Made by a program: the position numbers and the translations under genes
Shown: positions 54,175 to 60,603 of the stretch, one piece after another
How positions within the stretch are numbered: the stretch's first letter is position 1
Layout: every line of letters starts with the position of its first letter
The notes under the pieces: model-generated
Databases searched by the model: none
Told to the model about the DNA's origin: nothing
Seen by the model: only the letters and a program-made list of their open reading frames with translations
Source: Pseudanabaena yagii GIHE-NHR1
GTDB taxonomy: Bacteria > Cyanobacteriota > Cyanobacteriia > Pseudanabaenales > Pseudanabaenaceae
Length of the DNA: 64,000 nt
Direction: 5' to 3'
Assembly (NCBI RefSeq): GCF_012863495.1
Contig: NZ_JAAVJL010000001.1
Coordinates: 2,166,001-2,230,000, forward strand

Positions 54175-55518
54175 ATGAGCGCGATCACTGTCAATCCTGC
54201 TGTGAGCCTGAAATCCGATACTCTGAACATCGCTACGGATGAATATGGATTGCTCACTGACCTTTATCAACTGACGATGGGTGCTTGTTATGTGCAAGAG
54301 GGATGCGATCGCAAGCGGGCTAGTTTCGAGTTATTCGTGCGTCGTCTTCCTGAGGGATTTGGCTACCTCATCGCCATGGGTATCGCCCAAGCCGTGGAAT
54401 ACTTGCAAAATCTTCATTTCACCTCCGAGCAAATCGCCGCCTTACAAGCAACAGGAATATTTGAGAATGCGGATCAACGATTTTGGGAATTGCTAAAAAA
54501 CTTCCGTTTTGAAGGTGATCTCTGGGCTGTTCCTGAAGGTACGGCTATGTTTGCTAATGAACCTTTTTTGCGAATCGAAGCTCCCCTCTGGCAAGCGCAA
54601 TTAGTGGAAACCTATTTACTAAATGCCATCAACTATCAAACCCTCATAGCCACCAGAGCCGCCAGAATGCGTGATGCAGCAGGCGATCGCATTACCCTTT
54701 TAGAATTTGGCACAAGACGCGCCTTCAGTCCCCAAGCTTCACTCTGGGCAGCCAGAGCTGCACTCGCCGCAGGAATGGATGCAACTTCCAATGTATTAGC
54801 TGCCCTCAAACTCGGCAGGCAGCCCAGTGGCACGATGGCTCATGCGTTGGTCATGGCACTGAATGCTACCGAAGGAAGTGAAGCCCAAGCCTTTAGTGCA
54901 TTTCATCAAGTTTTTCCGAATAGTTCTCTCTTAATCGACACCTTTGATACGATCGCTGCTGCCCGTAATCTTGCCGAAAAGGTCAAATCTGGTGAGATGC
55001 AAGTGAAGGGAGTTCGCATTGACTCAGGAGATATTGCTACTATTTCTAAGGAAGTGAAAGCCCTGCTCCCCGATGCTGCAATATTCGCTAGTGGCGATAT
55101 CGATGAAGCTGAGATTCTCCGTTTAAAAGCTTTAGGAGCGCCCATCGATGGCTATGGTATAGGTACAAAATTAGTCACAGGTGCGCCTGTAAATGGAGTT
55201 TATAAGTTAGTCGAAATTGATAATATTCCTGTTTCCAAAAAGTCAAGCGGTAAACAATCGATCGCTAGTCGTAAACAGGTTTGGCGTAGTTTCGAGAATG
55301 GTGTAGTAATTGGCGATCGCCTCACCCATATTTCCGAGATTCCTCAACCCGATGAGCAACCTCTCTTAGAACTGATCATGCACAATGGTGAGTTATTGAA
55401 ACCTTTGGATGATTTAGATGCGATCGCCCAACGCACTCGTAAATCAGTGCAGTCCTTACCTCAAGCAGTTCGCAATATTACTAATCCAGAGACGGTTTCT
55501 GTCAAAGTTGATATGTAA
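54175..55518 (+). CDS. pncB: Nicotinate phosphoribosyltransferase
   Basis: 447 residues. Converts nicotinate and PRPP to nicotinate mononucleotide in NAD salvage. Conserved parts: LTDLYQLTMGACYVQEG, ASFELFVRRLPEGFGYLIAMG, ETYLLNAINYQTLIATRAARMRDAAG, LLEFGTRRAFSPQASLWAARAALAAGMDATSNVLAALKLG, PSGTMAHALVMAL, VRIDSGDIATISKEV and the phosphate-binding GIGTKLVTG. The product feeds NadD (27.3 kb in this window), and NrtR at 27.9 kb is the likely regulator of such genes. Single gene with own promoter and terminator. Confidence 0.93.
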   Translation: MSAITVNPAVSLKSDTLNIATDEYGLLTDLYQLTMGACYVQEGCDRKRASFELFVRRLPEGFGYLIAMGIAQAVEYLQNLHFTSEQIAALQATGIFENADQRFWELLKNFRFEGDLWAVPEGTAMFANEPFLRIEAPLWQAQLVETYLLNAINYQTLIATRAARMRDAAGDRITLLEFGTRRAFSPQASLWAARAALAAGMDATSNVLAALKLGRQPSGTMAHALVMALNATEGSEAQAFSAFHQVFPNSSLLIDTFDTIAAARNLAEKVKSGEMQVKGVRIDSGDIATISKEVKALLPDAAIFASGDIDEAEILRLKALGAPIDGYGIGTKLVTGAPVNGVYKLVEIDNIPVSKKSSGKQSIASRKQVWRSFENGVVIGDRLTHISEIPQPDEQPLLELIMHNGELLKPLDDLDAIAQRTRKSVQSLPQAVRNITNPETVSVKVDM

Positions 55519-55566
55519 CGCGAATCCTGACTAATGACTCAAGCAATTTGGGACATTACTGACTTA

Positions 55567-55615
55567 TCTAACACAGGTTAAATAGATAAACATCATCTAT
55601 TTAGCCTGTGTTAGA
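55567..55615 (+). terminator. 21-bp hairpin after pncB
   Basis: Arms 55567-55587 and 55595-55615 pair with one G-T wobble; 7-base loop. It lies 49 bp after the pncB stop and 35 bp before the DUF433 gene. Confidence 0.65.
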
Positions 55616-55649
55616 CTTTGACTAGCTTGTTGCTTAAAAAGAGGCAAAT

Positions 55650-55880
55650 ATGAACTACCGAAACATTATTACAATTGAGGCAGATAAACGAGGTGGTAAG
55701 CCTTGTATTCGCCGAATGCGTATTACTGTATATGATGTTTTGGGTTGGTTGGCATCTGGAATGTCTCATGCTGAAATCTTAGATGATTTCCCAGAATTGA
55801 CAGAGCAAGATATCAGGGCTTGTTTGGAGTTTGCTGCGGATCGAGAACCTAGATTGATGGCTGTTGTGGGTGCTGCGTGA
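55650..55880 (+). CDS. DUF433 family small protein (antitoxin-like)
   Basis: 76 residues, full length for DUF433: IITIEADKRGGKPCIRRMRITVYDVLGWLASGMSHAEILDDFPELTEQDIRACLEFAADRE. The pattern GGKPCIRGxRIxVxDVLxxLAxGxSxxEILxDFPxLTxxDIxACLxYAA is a winged-helix-like DNA-binding domain found as the antitoxin of VapC/PIN (DUF5615) toxins. Here no PIN or DUF5615 toxin gene follows; instead a small unknown gene and a retropepsin-like gene do. RBS: AGAGGC 5 bases upstream. Confidence 0.88.
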   Translation: MNYRNIITIEADKRGGKPCIRRMRITVYDVLGWLASGMSHAEILDDFPELTEQDIRACLEFAADREPRLMAVVGAA

Positions 55881-55913
55881 GATTACTATTTGACTAAAAA
55901 TGGAGTGACCAAT

Positions 55914-56171
55914 ATGCCTCTCACTGAGCTTTTACCAACTGTTAGCCAATTAACTCATGAGGATAAACTACGGTTAATCCATTTTCTTTTGCTTGCTATA
56001 GCGAAAGAAGAAGGTTGTAATTTGGACACAACACAGGTTAATCCAGAGAAAAATCTACTCAATCAATTAGAATCAACTGATGCGGTCGTATGGTCGCCTC
56101 AAGCAGATGCTCAAGCAGTTACAGCATTGTCAGATCTTTTGATATCCGCAAAGGAAAAAGCAAATGCTTAA
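55914..56171 (+). CDS. Small hypothetical protein (85 aa)
   Basis: Start chosen at 55914 (MPLTELLPTVSQLTHEDKLRLIHFLLLAIAKEEG). Helical N-terminal part with P-x-V-x-x-L-x-H-x-D-K-L-x-L-I-x-F-L-L, which resembles the N-terminal segment of small proteins encoded before retroviral-type proteases and VapB-like antitoxins in cyanobacteria. It overlaps the retropepsin-like gene by 8 bp (56164-56171), so translation is coupled. Function not known. Confidence 0.65.
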   Translation: MPLTELLPTVSQLTHEDKLRLIHFLLLAIAKEEGCNLDTTQVNPEKNLLNQLESTDAVVWSPQADAQAVTALSDLLISAKEKANA

Positions 56172-56583
56172 TGGACAGCGTTTTAATTTCACTGAGAAAG
56201 TTGATAGCTCTGGGCGATCTGTAGTTATGCCCTATTTACCTTTGCTGCTTACTAATGGCAGTCAATCTGTAGAAGTGGTGGCTTTATTAGACACTGGGGC
56301 AAGTGTAAACGTATTACCCTATGACATGGGCTTACAGTTAGGAGCAGTTTGGGAAGATCAAACGGTAATAATTCCGTTAAGTGGAAATCTTTCTCGCAGT
56401 GAAGCAAAAGGTTTAGTTTTGTCTGGTACTATTGGAACTTTCTCAAGCACTTTGCTCGCTTTTGCTTGGACTCAATCAAACGACTCACCTGTAATTCTTG
56501 GACATATGAACTTTTTTACTGAGTTCAATGTTTGTTTTTACCGCCATGAGTTAGCTTTTGAGGTTTGCCTAGTATCAATGTAA
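56164..56583 (+). CDS. Retroviral-type aspartic-protease-fold protein
   Basis: 139 residues. The flap-and-active-site arrangement of retropepsins is visible: PYLPLLLTNGSQSVEVVALLDTGASVNVLPYDMG (catalytic Asp43 in D-T-G-A), and near the end SPVILGHMNFFTEFNVCF, matching the hydrophobic-hydrophobic-Gly (ILG) motif. Such proteins work as homodimers. Translationally coupled to the 85-residue protein upstream. Bacterial members are little studied; a processing function in a small two-gene module is a reasonable idea. Confidence 0.75.
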   Translation: MLNGQRFNFTEKVDSSGRSVVMPYLPLLLTNGSQSVEVVALLDTGASVNVLPYDMGLQLGAVWEDQTVIIPLSGNLSRSEAKGLVLSGTIGTFSSTLLAFAWTQSNDSPVILGHMNFFTEFNVCFYRHELAFEVCLVSM

Positions 56584-56741
56584 TGCGATCGCCCAGCACA
56601 TTAAAAGAGATCGAAATTAGTGCATCACAAATAAAATAATAATTCAGTAAATTTATTTGGTAAAAGACTATTGACAAATAAATTTAATCATAGTTAGATA
56701 AGTCATAACAGATCAATATTAAGTAATCACTATTTGATTTT

Positions 56742-56833
56742 CGTCTTAGGCATAGCACCCAATTTTTTGTTTTGTCCACTCTACTGTTAAGTATAAATTT
56801 GCTTTATTGGTAGAAAGTACTATGCCTAAGACG
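56742..56833. repeat. 14-bp inverted repeat with 64-bp spacer in the 56584-56946 gap
   Basis: CGTCTTAGGCATAG (56742-56755) is the exact complement of CTATGCCTAAGACG (56820-56833). The enclosed 64 bp are AT-rich and non-coding. The arms look like terminal repeats of a very small mobile element. Nothing else is visible in this 363-bp gap. Confidence 0.55.
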
Positions 56834-56946
56834 GTAATTTTCAAATATTTCAGTAGTTCGTGCTATCTATCTACGCATGGATACTGGGCATATAAAAACT
56901 TGATATTTCAAGTCTGTTAAACAATTATTTAACGGAGTACTTTGAA

Positions 56947-57267
56947 ATGACTAAGCAAACGAGTAAAAAGCCAAAAGATGCTAAAGAACATCATTCCGAA
57001 GTTTCTGGACGTATGGCGAAAATGGATCAACAGTTTCTTACTGATATGGAATCGATGATTCTGGAGAATCAAAAAGGAGCACTTCGCTTAATACGAATGA
57101 TGCGCGAAGTTTTAAACAATCCATTCGAGGGGATTGGAAAGCCAGAGCCTTTGAAACATGAGCAAGGCTGGTCACGTCGAGTAAATGATTATGATCGTCT
57201 ACAGTATTCTGTAGAGAATGATTATATTCAATTCTCTAAGGCTTCAGGTCATTATATTCGCAACTAA
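56947..57267 (+). CDS. YoeB/Txe-like RNase toxin homologue with extended N-terminus
   Basis: 106 residues. QQFLTDMESMILENQKGALRLIRMMREVLNNPFEGIGKPEPLKHEQGWSRRVNDYDRLQYSVENDYIQFSKASGHY aligns with YoeB: helix region, PFxGxGKPEPLKH, then WSRRI and RLxY. YoeB's terminal R-Y-H-Y is S-G-H-Y here, so one Arg is missing. About 25 lysine-rich residues precede the domain, where YoeB starts directly. ACGGAGT lies 7 bases before the ATG. No YefM-like antitoxin is adjacent on either side. It may be an inactive or independently controlled relative, or the antitoxin may lie elsewhere. Confidence 0.7.
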   Translation: MTKQTSKKPKDAKEHHSEVSGRMAKMDQQFLTDMESMILENQKGALRLIRMMREVLNNPFEGIGKPEPLKHEQGWSRRVNDYDRLQYSVENDYIQFSKASGHYIRN

Positions 57268-57272
57268 TGCGT

Positions 57273-57319
57273 TATAGCATTTCACAGTCTAGTGAAGTAC
57301 GGGATTATGAAACGCTATA
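57273..57319 (+). terminator. 12-bp hairpin between yoeB-like gene and rnc
   Basis: TATAGCATTTCA (57273-57284) pairs with TGAAACGCTATA (57308-57319) with one mismatch or wobble. Loop 23 bases. Confidence 0.4.
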
Positions 57320-57363
57320 TTTTGACTAGATGATTATCTTTCTAACAAATATACTCAACAAAA

Positions 57364-58047
57364 ATGCATAAACTTTTAATTTTCAATGACGAAAAATTAT
57401 TTCGTCGTGCGCTTACTCATCGCTCTTTTGTGAATGAAAACTTTAATGAATCTGGACATAATGAAAGACTAGAATTTCTTGGCGATGCCATTCTTAATTT
57501 CATTAGTGGGGAATACCTATATGAACAAAATCCTGAAATGGCAGAAGATGAAATGACTCGTAGACGTTCTGCTCTTGTGGATGAAAAACAACTTGCTCGA
57601 TTTGCGACTGAAGTTGGGCTAGATTTTAGAATCCGTTTGGGAGAAGGCGCAAAAAGAGAAGGTGGTTATACCAATCCTAATATTCTGAGTAGTACATTTG
57701 AAGCAGTTGTTGGTGCTTACTACTTAGATAATAATCGTAATATCGAAGTACTTCGTCCTCTAATAGAACAACTATTTGACTCTGTACCAAAAGATGTCAT
57801 GGTTGTTCGCTCCAGTATAGATTCTAAAAATAAACTACAAGAATTCGTGCAGGCAAACGGAGCAACAACTCCTCCAACTTATGACACGGAGCAGGTTGGC
57901 GGAATGTCTCATGCTCCCGAATTCCTAGCTAAAGTCTATGTCAATGGCAAAGTTTGTGGTGAAGGAAAAGGGCGTAATAAGAAAGATGCAGAAAAAGAAG
58001 CTGCTGCTGATGCACTAGCTAAACTGAAAAAACGGGGATTACTATAG
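57364..58047 (+). CDS. rnc: Ribonuclease III
   Basis: 227 residues. RNase III domain with the signature NERLEFLGDAIL at residues 33-44 (catalytic Glu and Asp) and the second acidic motif ILSSTFEAVVGAYYLD. C-terminal double-stranded-RNA-binding domain: SKNKLQEFVQANGATTPPTYDTEQVGG..HAPEFLAKVYVNGKVCGEGKGRNKKDAEKEAAADALAKL. It cleaves double-stranded RNA in rRNA processing and antisense regulation. Cyanobacteria often have several RNase III-type genes; it is not followed by era or lepB. Confidence 0.95.
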   Translation: MHKLLIFNDEKLFRRALTHRSFVNENFNESGHNERLEFLGDAILNFISGEYLYEQNPEMAEDEMTRRRSALVDEKQLARFATEVGLDFRIRLGEGAKREGGYTNPNILSSTFEAVVGAYYLDNNRNIEVLRPLIEQLFDSVPKDVMVVRSSIDSKNKLQEFVQANGATTPPTYDTEQVGGMSHAPEFLAKVYVNGKVCGEGKGRNKKDAEKEAAADALAKLKKRGLL

Positions 58048-58130
58048 ATACTCAACTCCAAAAACACTTAAAAATTTGTCTGACTTGAGCATTGTAGTGA
58101 TTGACCAAATAAATTATCTAGTGGAATTTT

Positions 58131-58163
58131 AATGAGTGGCGGCACTTTGTGCCGCCACTCATT
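58131..58163. terminator. 15-bp perfect hairpin, TTT loop, between rnc and the small peptide genes
   Basis: AATGAGTGGCGGCAC / GTGCCGCCACTCATT around TTT. Positioned to end both the rnc transcript and the opposite-strand small-peptide transcript. Confidence 0.65.
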
Positions 58164-58179
58164 ATTGAGGTATTGTGAT

Positions 58180-58272
58180 TTAAAAACTGGAAGCAGCATT
58201 TGCTAGGACTAAAAATGCGATCGCACTTACAAAAAACTTTGCTGAAAAAACTAGAACATCAAAAATAGTCAT
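58180..58272 (-). CDS. Small membrane peptide, 30 aa, copy B
   Basis: Frame on the minus strand: starts MTIFDVLVFSAKFFVS, continues AIAFLVLANAASSF, stop. One predicted transmembrane helix over most of the length. It shares with copy A the same length (30 residues) and the pattern K-F-x-x-x-x-I-A-x-L-V-L-A-N-A-x-S; each copy carries an ATCGC-type HIP1-related site at the same codons. It starts 12 bases after the stop of copy A, so the two are one transcript. It resembles in size the very small subunits of photosynthetic complexes, but I do not recognise it. Confidence 0.6.
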   Translation of the reverse strand: MTIFDVLVFSAKFFVSAIAFLVLANAASSF

Positions 58273-58284
58273 TGTTCTGTGGGG

Positions 58285-58377
58285 TTAGAGAGTGGAGAGA
58301 GCATTTGCCAAAACTAAAACAGCGATCGAGCCAGCGTAAAACTTGAAAATAAATCCGCCGAAATGAAATACTGACAT
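58285..58377 (-). CDS. Small membrane peptide, 30 aa, copy A
   Basis: Frame on the minus strand: starts MSVFHFGGFIFKFYAGS, continues IAVLVLANALSTL, stop. A GAGGA ribosome site lies 9 bases before the ATG. A single hydrophobic helix fills residues 6-28. It is a paralogue of the next frame, 12 bases downstream. Good ribosome site, equal lengths and conserved core argue for real genes. Function unknown; small single-helix peptides of this size occur in photosystem, cytochrome b6f and NDH-1 complexes. Confidence 0.65.
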   Translation of the reverse strand: MSVFHFGGFIFKFYAGSIAVLVLANALSTL

Positions 58378-58520
58378 TGTTTAGTTCCTCACTTCCTTAA
58401 TTCTCGATGTACTTAGTATCAAGCTTTTCTATAGGTAAGGACGTGACATACACCTTTGAGGTTGCGTGATGATTTAGCCTCAAAAGTGTGATCGCGATCG
58501 CAGATATTATAAGTAACCTT

Positions 58521-58571
58521 AAAACCAGAGCGTGGGTCGCCCGCGTAGCGGGCGACCCACGCTCTGGTTTT
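58521..58571. terminator. 24-bp perfect hairpin with GTA loop
   Basis: Arms 58521-58544 and 58548-58571 pair perfectly around GTA. Confidence 0.7.
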
Positions 58572-58624
58572 GGTTTTTAATTATGTTGAACTACTTAAAG
58601 CGCTTTGCATATGCAACCAAAAAA

Positions 58625-58673
58625 CAAGAAATTTTTAAAAGTGTTGCAAATCAACACTTTTAAAAATTTCTTG
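58625..58673. terminator. 22-bp perfect hairpin before the sulfite-oxidase-like stop
   Basis: Arms 58625-58646 and 58652-58673, 5-base loop. AT-rich stem, 6 bp after the stop of the minus-strand gene: its terminator. Confidence 0.7.
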
Positions 58674-58679
58674 GTGTAT

Positions 58680-59270
58680 TTAAAAAGAGCTATATCTTTC
58701 CTCAGCAAAAGGCTCACCCCGATGGTGATAGCCATTGCGCTCCCAAAAGCCAAGTTTCATCTTGTCGAGAAATTCTAAACCATTAATCCATTTGGCACTT
58801 TTCCACGCATAGAGATGGGGAACTACTAGGCGCATTGGACCTCCGTTGTCGATGGGTAATGGCTGATCAAACAGAGTATGCGCGAAAAAATTCTCTGATC
58901 TCGCAAAATCTTCCATTGCAATATTGGTAGTGTAACCACCATAGCAATGTTCCATTAAATGCACTGCTAGCGGATCGACCTCGATATATTTTAAAAAATC
59001 CGTAACTCTTACTCCTTTCCATTTCACATCTAGCTTTGACCATGTAGTGACACAGTGGAAGTCTGCCGTAAATTCAGTTTGCGGCATCGTCATAAAGTCA
59101 TCCCATGTGAAGGTTTTCTCAGTGGCAAGCCCCCAGACTCGCAATTGCCAATCTTGACGCTTGATTTCTGGCGTATCTCCATAGGTCATGATTGGGAAGC
59201 CATTGGTCAGTCTCTGTCCTTTAGGAACGCGATCGCTATTTGAGCGCGATTGAAATAAGCCGCCAAACAT
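58680..59270 (-). CDS. Sulfite-oxidase-like molybdopterin oxidoreductase (cytoplasmic, YuiH-type)
   Basis: 196 residues. Oxidoreductase molybdopterin-binding domain: LRVWGLATEKTFTWDDFMTMPQ, Cys73 in DFHCVTTWS as the molybdenum ligand, then VRVTDFLKYIEVDP, HLMEHCYGGYTTNIAMEDF, GGPMRLVVPHLYAWKSAKWINGLEFLD. No Tat leader and no C-terminal dimerisation domain, so it is the short, cytosolic type. Substrate not known; relatives include MsrP-like peptide-methionine sulfoxide reductases, from which it differs by lacking a signal peptide. Single gene. Confidence 0.88.
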   Translation of the reverse strand: MFGGLFQSRSNSDRVPKGQRLTNGFPIMTYGDTPEIKRQDWQLRVWGLATEKTFTWDDFMTMPQTEFTADFHCVTTWSKLDVKWKGVRVTDFLKYIEVDPLAVHLMEHCYGGYTTNIAMEDFARSENFFAHTLFDQPLPIDNGGPMRLVVPHLYAWKSAKWINGLEFLDKMKLGFWERNGYHHRGEPFAEERYSSF

Positions 59271-59431
59271 AGAAAATCCTCATGCACAATATCTTTGCTC
59301 AATATTATCGCCATTATCGCTTGATCATTTTTGCCTAAAAAACAAGGAGATTTGCCAAGAATGGCTTACTCATCAGCAATTCCTATAAGAGTTTTGAGTG
59401 TTTATTGTGCCTATGTCAAAATCTAAATAGG

Positions 59432-59580
59432 TAACGTCAGTTCGGGTTAAGCTGGCAAATTTTAAAAGCCCAAAAGTAAGAGCCTTGCGTAGCAAGGCTT
59501 TTACTTTTGGGCTTTGAGAGAGGGTTTGCGTAGCAAACCCTCTCTCAAAGCCAATTTCAAATTATCCCGAACTCGCGTTA
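59432..59580 (+). repeat. 149-bp inverted-repeat element, copy A
   Basis: Starts TAACGTCAGTTCGGGTTA and ends TATCCCGAACTCGCGTTA, imperfect terminal inverted repeats. The interior folds into two hairpins: GCCCAAAAGTAA.../...TTACTTTTGGGC, with centre TTGC-GTA-GCAA, and GAGAGAGGGTTTGC-GTA-GCAAACCCTCTCTC. Copy B at 59738 has exactly the same length. Non-coding, MITE-like. Confidence 0.8.
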
Positions 59581-59727
59581 GGTAAGGCTCTTGCGGATAA
59601 AAAATGCCCCACCAAAGTTATCTAGCTTCGACTCCGCTCAGCTAACGTTCGACATCGCTCAGCTAATGTTGACTGAGCGGAGTCGAAGCCACAAGTACTT
59701 TAGCAATAGGCGGTGCTTATCCTTACC
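59581..59727 (+). repeat. Interspersed element, copy 3 (147 bp)
   Basis: Bounded by GGTAAGG (59581) and CCTTACC (59721-59727). Contains TTGCGGATAAAAAATG, AAAGTTATCTAGCTTCGACT and GAGCGGAGTCGAAGCC, shared with copy 2 (37854). The centre has an internal duplication: GCTCAGCTAACGTT then CGCTCAGCTAATGTT. It sits exactly between the two 149-bp elements. Confidence 0.7.
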
Positions 59728-59737
59728 ACAATATTTT

Positions 59738-59886
59738 TAACGTCAGTTCGGGTTAAGCTGGCAAATTTTAAAAGCCCAAAAGTAAAAGCCTTGCTACGCA
59801 AGGCTTTTACTTTTGGGCTTTGAGAGAGGGTTTGCGTAGCAAACCCTCTCTCAAAGCACGTTTCAAATTATCCCGAACTCGCGTTA
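59738..59886 (+). repeat. 149-bp inverted-repeat element, copy B
   Basis: Near-identical to copy A and in the same orientation; differences are few (for example the first hairpin centre is TAC instead of GTA, AAGCACG instead of AAGCCAA near the end). T runs flank it on both sides (TTTT before and after), possibly a target duplication. Confidence 0.8.
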
Positions 59887-59996
59887 TTTTTAGGACTACC
59901 AAATAAACATCGCTATAGCAAAAGTGTTAATCTTAGGACTGGATGATGCTCAGCGAGGCATCATGCTAGAGCAAAAGTTTTGTTTGGTTTACGATC

Positions 59997-60590
59997 ATGT
60001 CCCTTACAGGATTACCAAATATTTTGCATGACATTCAGTCACGCACGAGTTGGCAGCAGCGCTGTCAATATTTGCTGATTGTCGAAAAATGGGCAGATAT
60101 CGTGGGCGAATCGGTAGCTAAGCAAACCTGTCCGATAGGGGTATATCAAAAGTCTTTGCAGGTGGCGGTATCTAGTCCCGTGTGGTCACAGGCGCTTACC
60201 TTTGAGCGGGTGCGACTCCTTGCCAAGATTAATAAGTTATTAGGGAGTGCCAATAATTTAGCGATCGCCGATATCCATTTCTCAACGGCAAAATGGGCAA
60301 CACATCAGCAAACTCTCCAACAGAGTAAAGTTATAACCGCAGATCATCCGAGTTATTTACCTGCGATCACCACAGATACAATCACAAAAAACGCCAAAGG
60401 TCATCAAAAAAGGCAAGTACCTAAACCTCCTGAAACGGCTAGTGAAGCATTTCAGCGTTGGCAAGAAGTTATGAAATTAAGGACTAATCAAATGCCAAAA
60501 TGTCCTCGATGCGATCGCCCTGCATTGATAGGGGAAATATCCCGTTGGCAAATGTGCCGAGTCTGTGCGATCGAACATTTATTTAATTAA
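59997..60590 (+). CDS. DciA-like (DUF721) replicative-helicase loader candidate with zinc ribbon
   Basis: 197 residues. DUF721 domain at ~8-100: IEKWADIVGESVAKQTCPIGVYQKSLQVAVSSPVWSQALTFERVRLLAKINKLLG, matching W-x-x-x-x-G-x-x-x-A-x-x-T-x-P, L-x-V-x-x-x-x-x-x-W-A-x-x-L. The tail (CPRCDRPALIGEISRWQMCRVCAIEHLF) has two CxxC pairs, typical of cyanobacterial DUF721 proteins. DciA proteins help load the DnaB helicase at origins in bacteria without DnaC. An ATPase gene starts 13 bp after its stop, likely one operon. Confidence 0.8.
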   Translation: MSLTGLPNILHDIQSRTSWQQRCQYLLIVEKWADIVGESVAKQTCPIGVYQKSLQVAVSSPVWSQALTFERVRLLAKINKLLGSANNLAIADIHFSTAKWATHQQTLQQSKVITADHPSYLPAITTDTITKNAKGHQKRQVPKPPETASEAFQRWQEVMKLRTNQMPKCPRCDRPALIGEISRWQMCRVCAIEHLFN

Positions 60591-60603
60591 CCCATTCTGC
60601 ATC

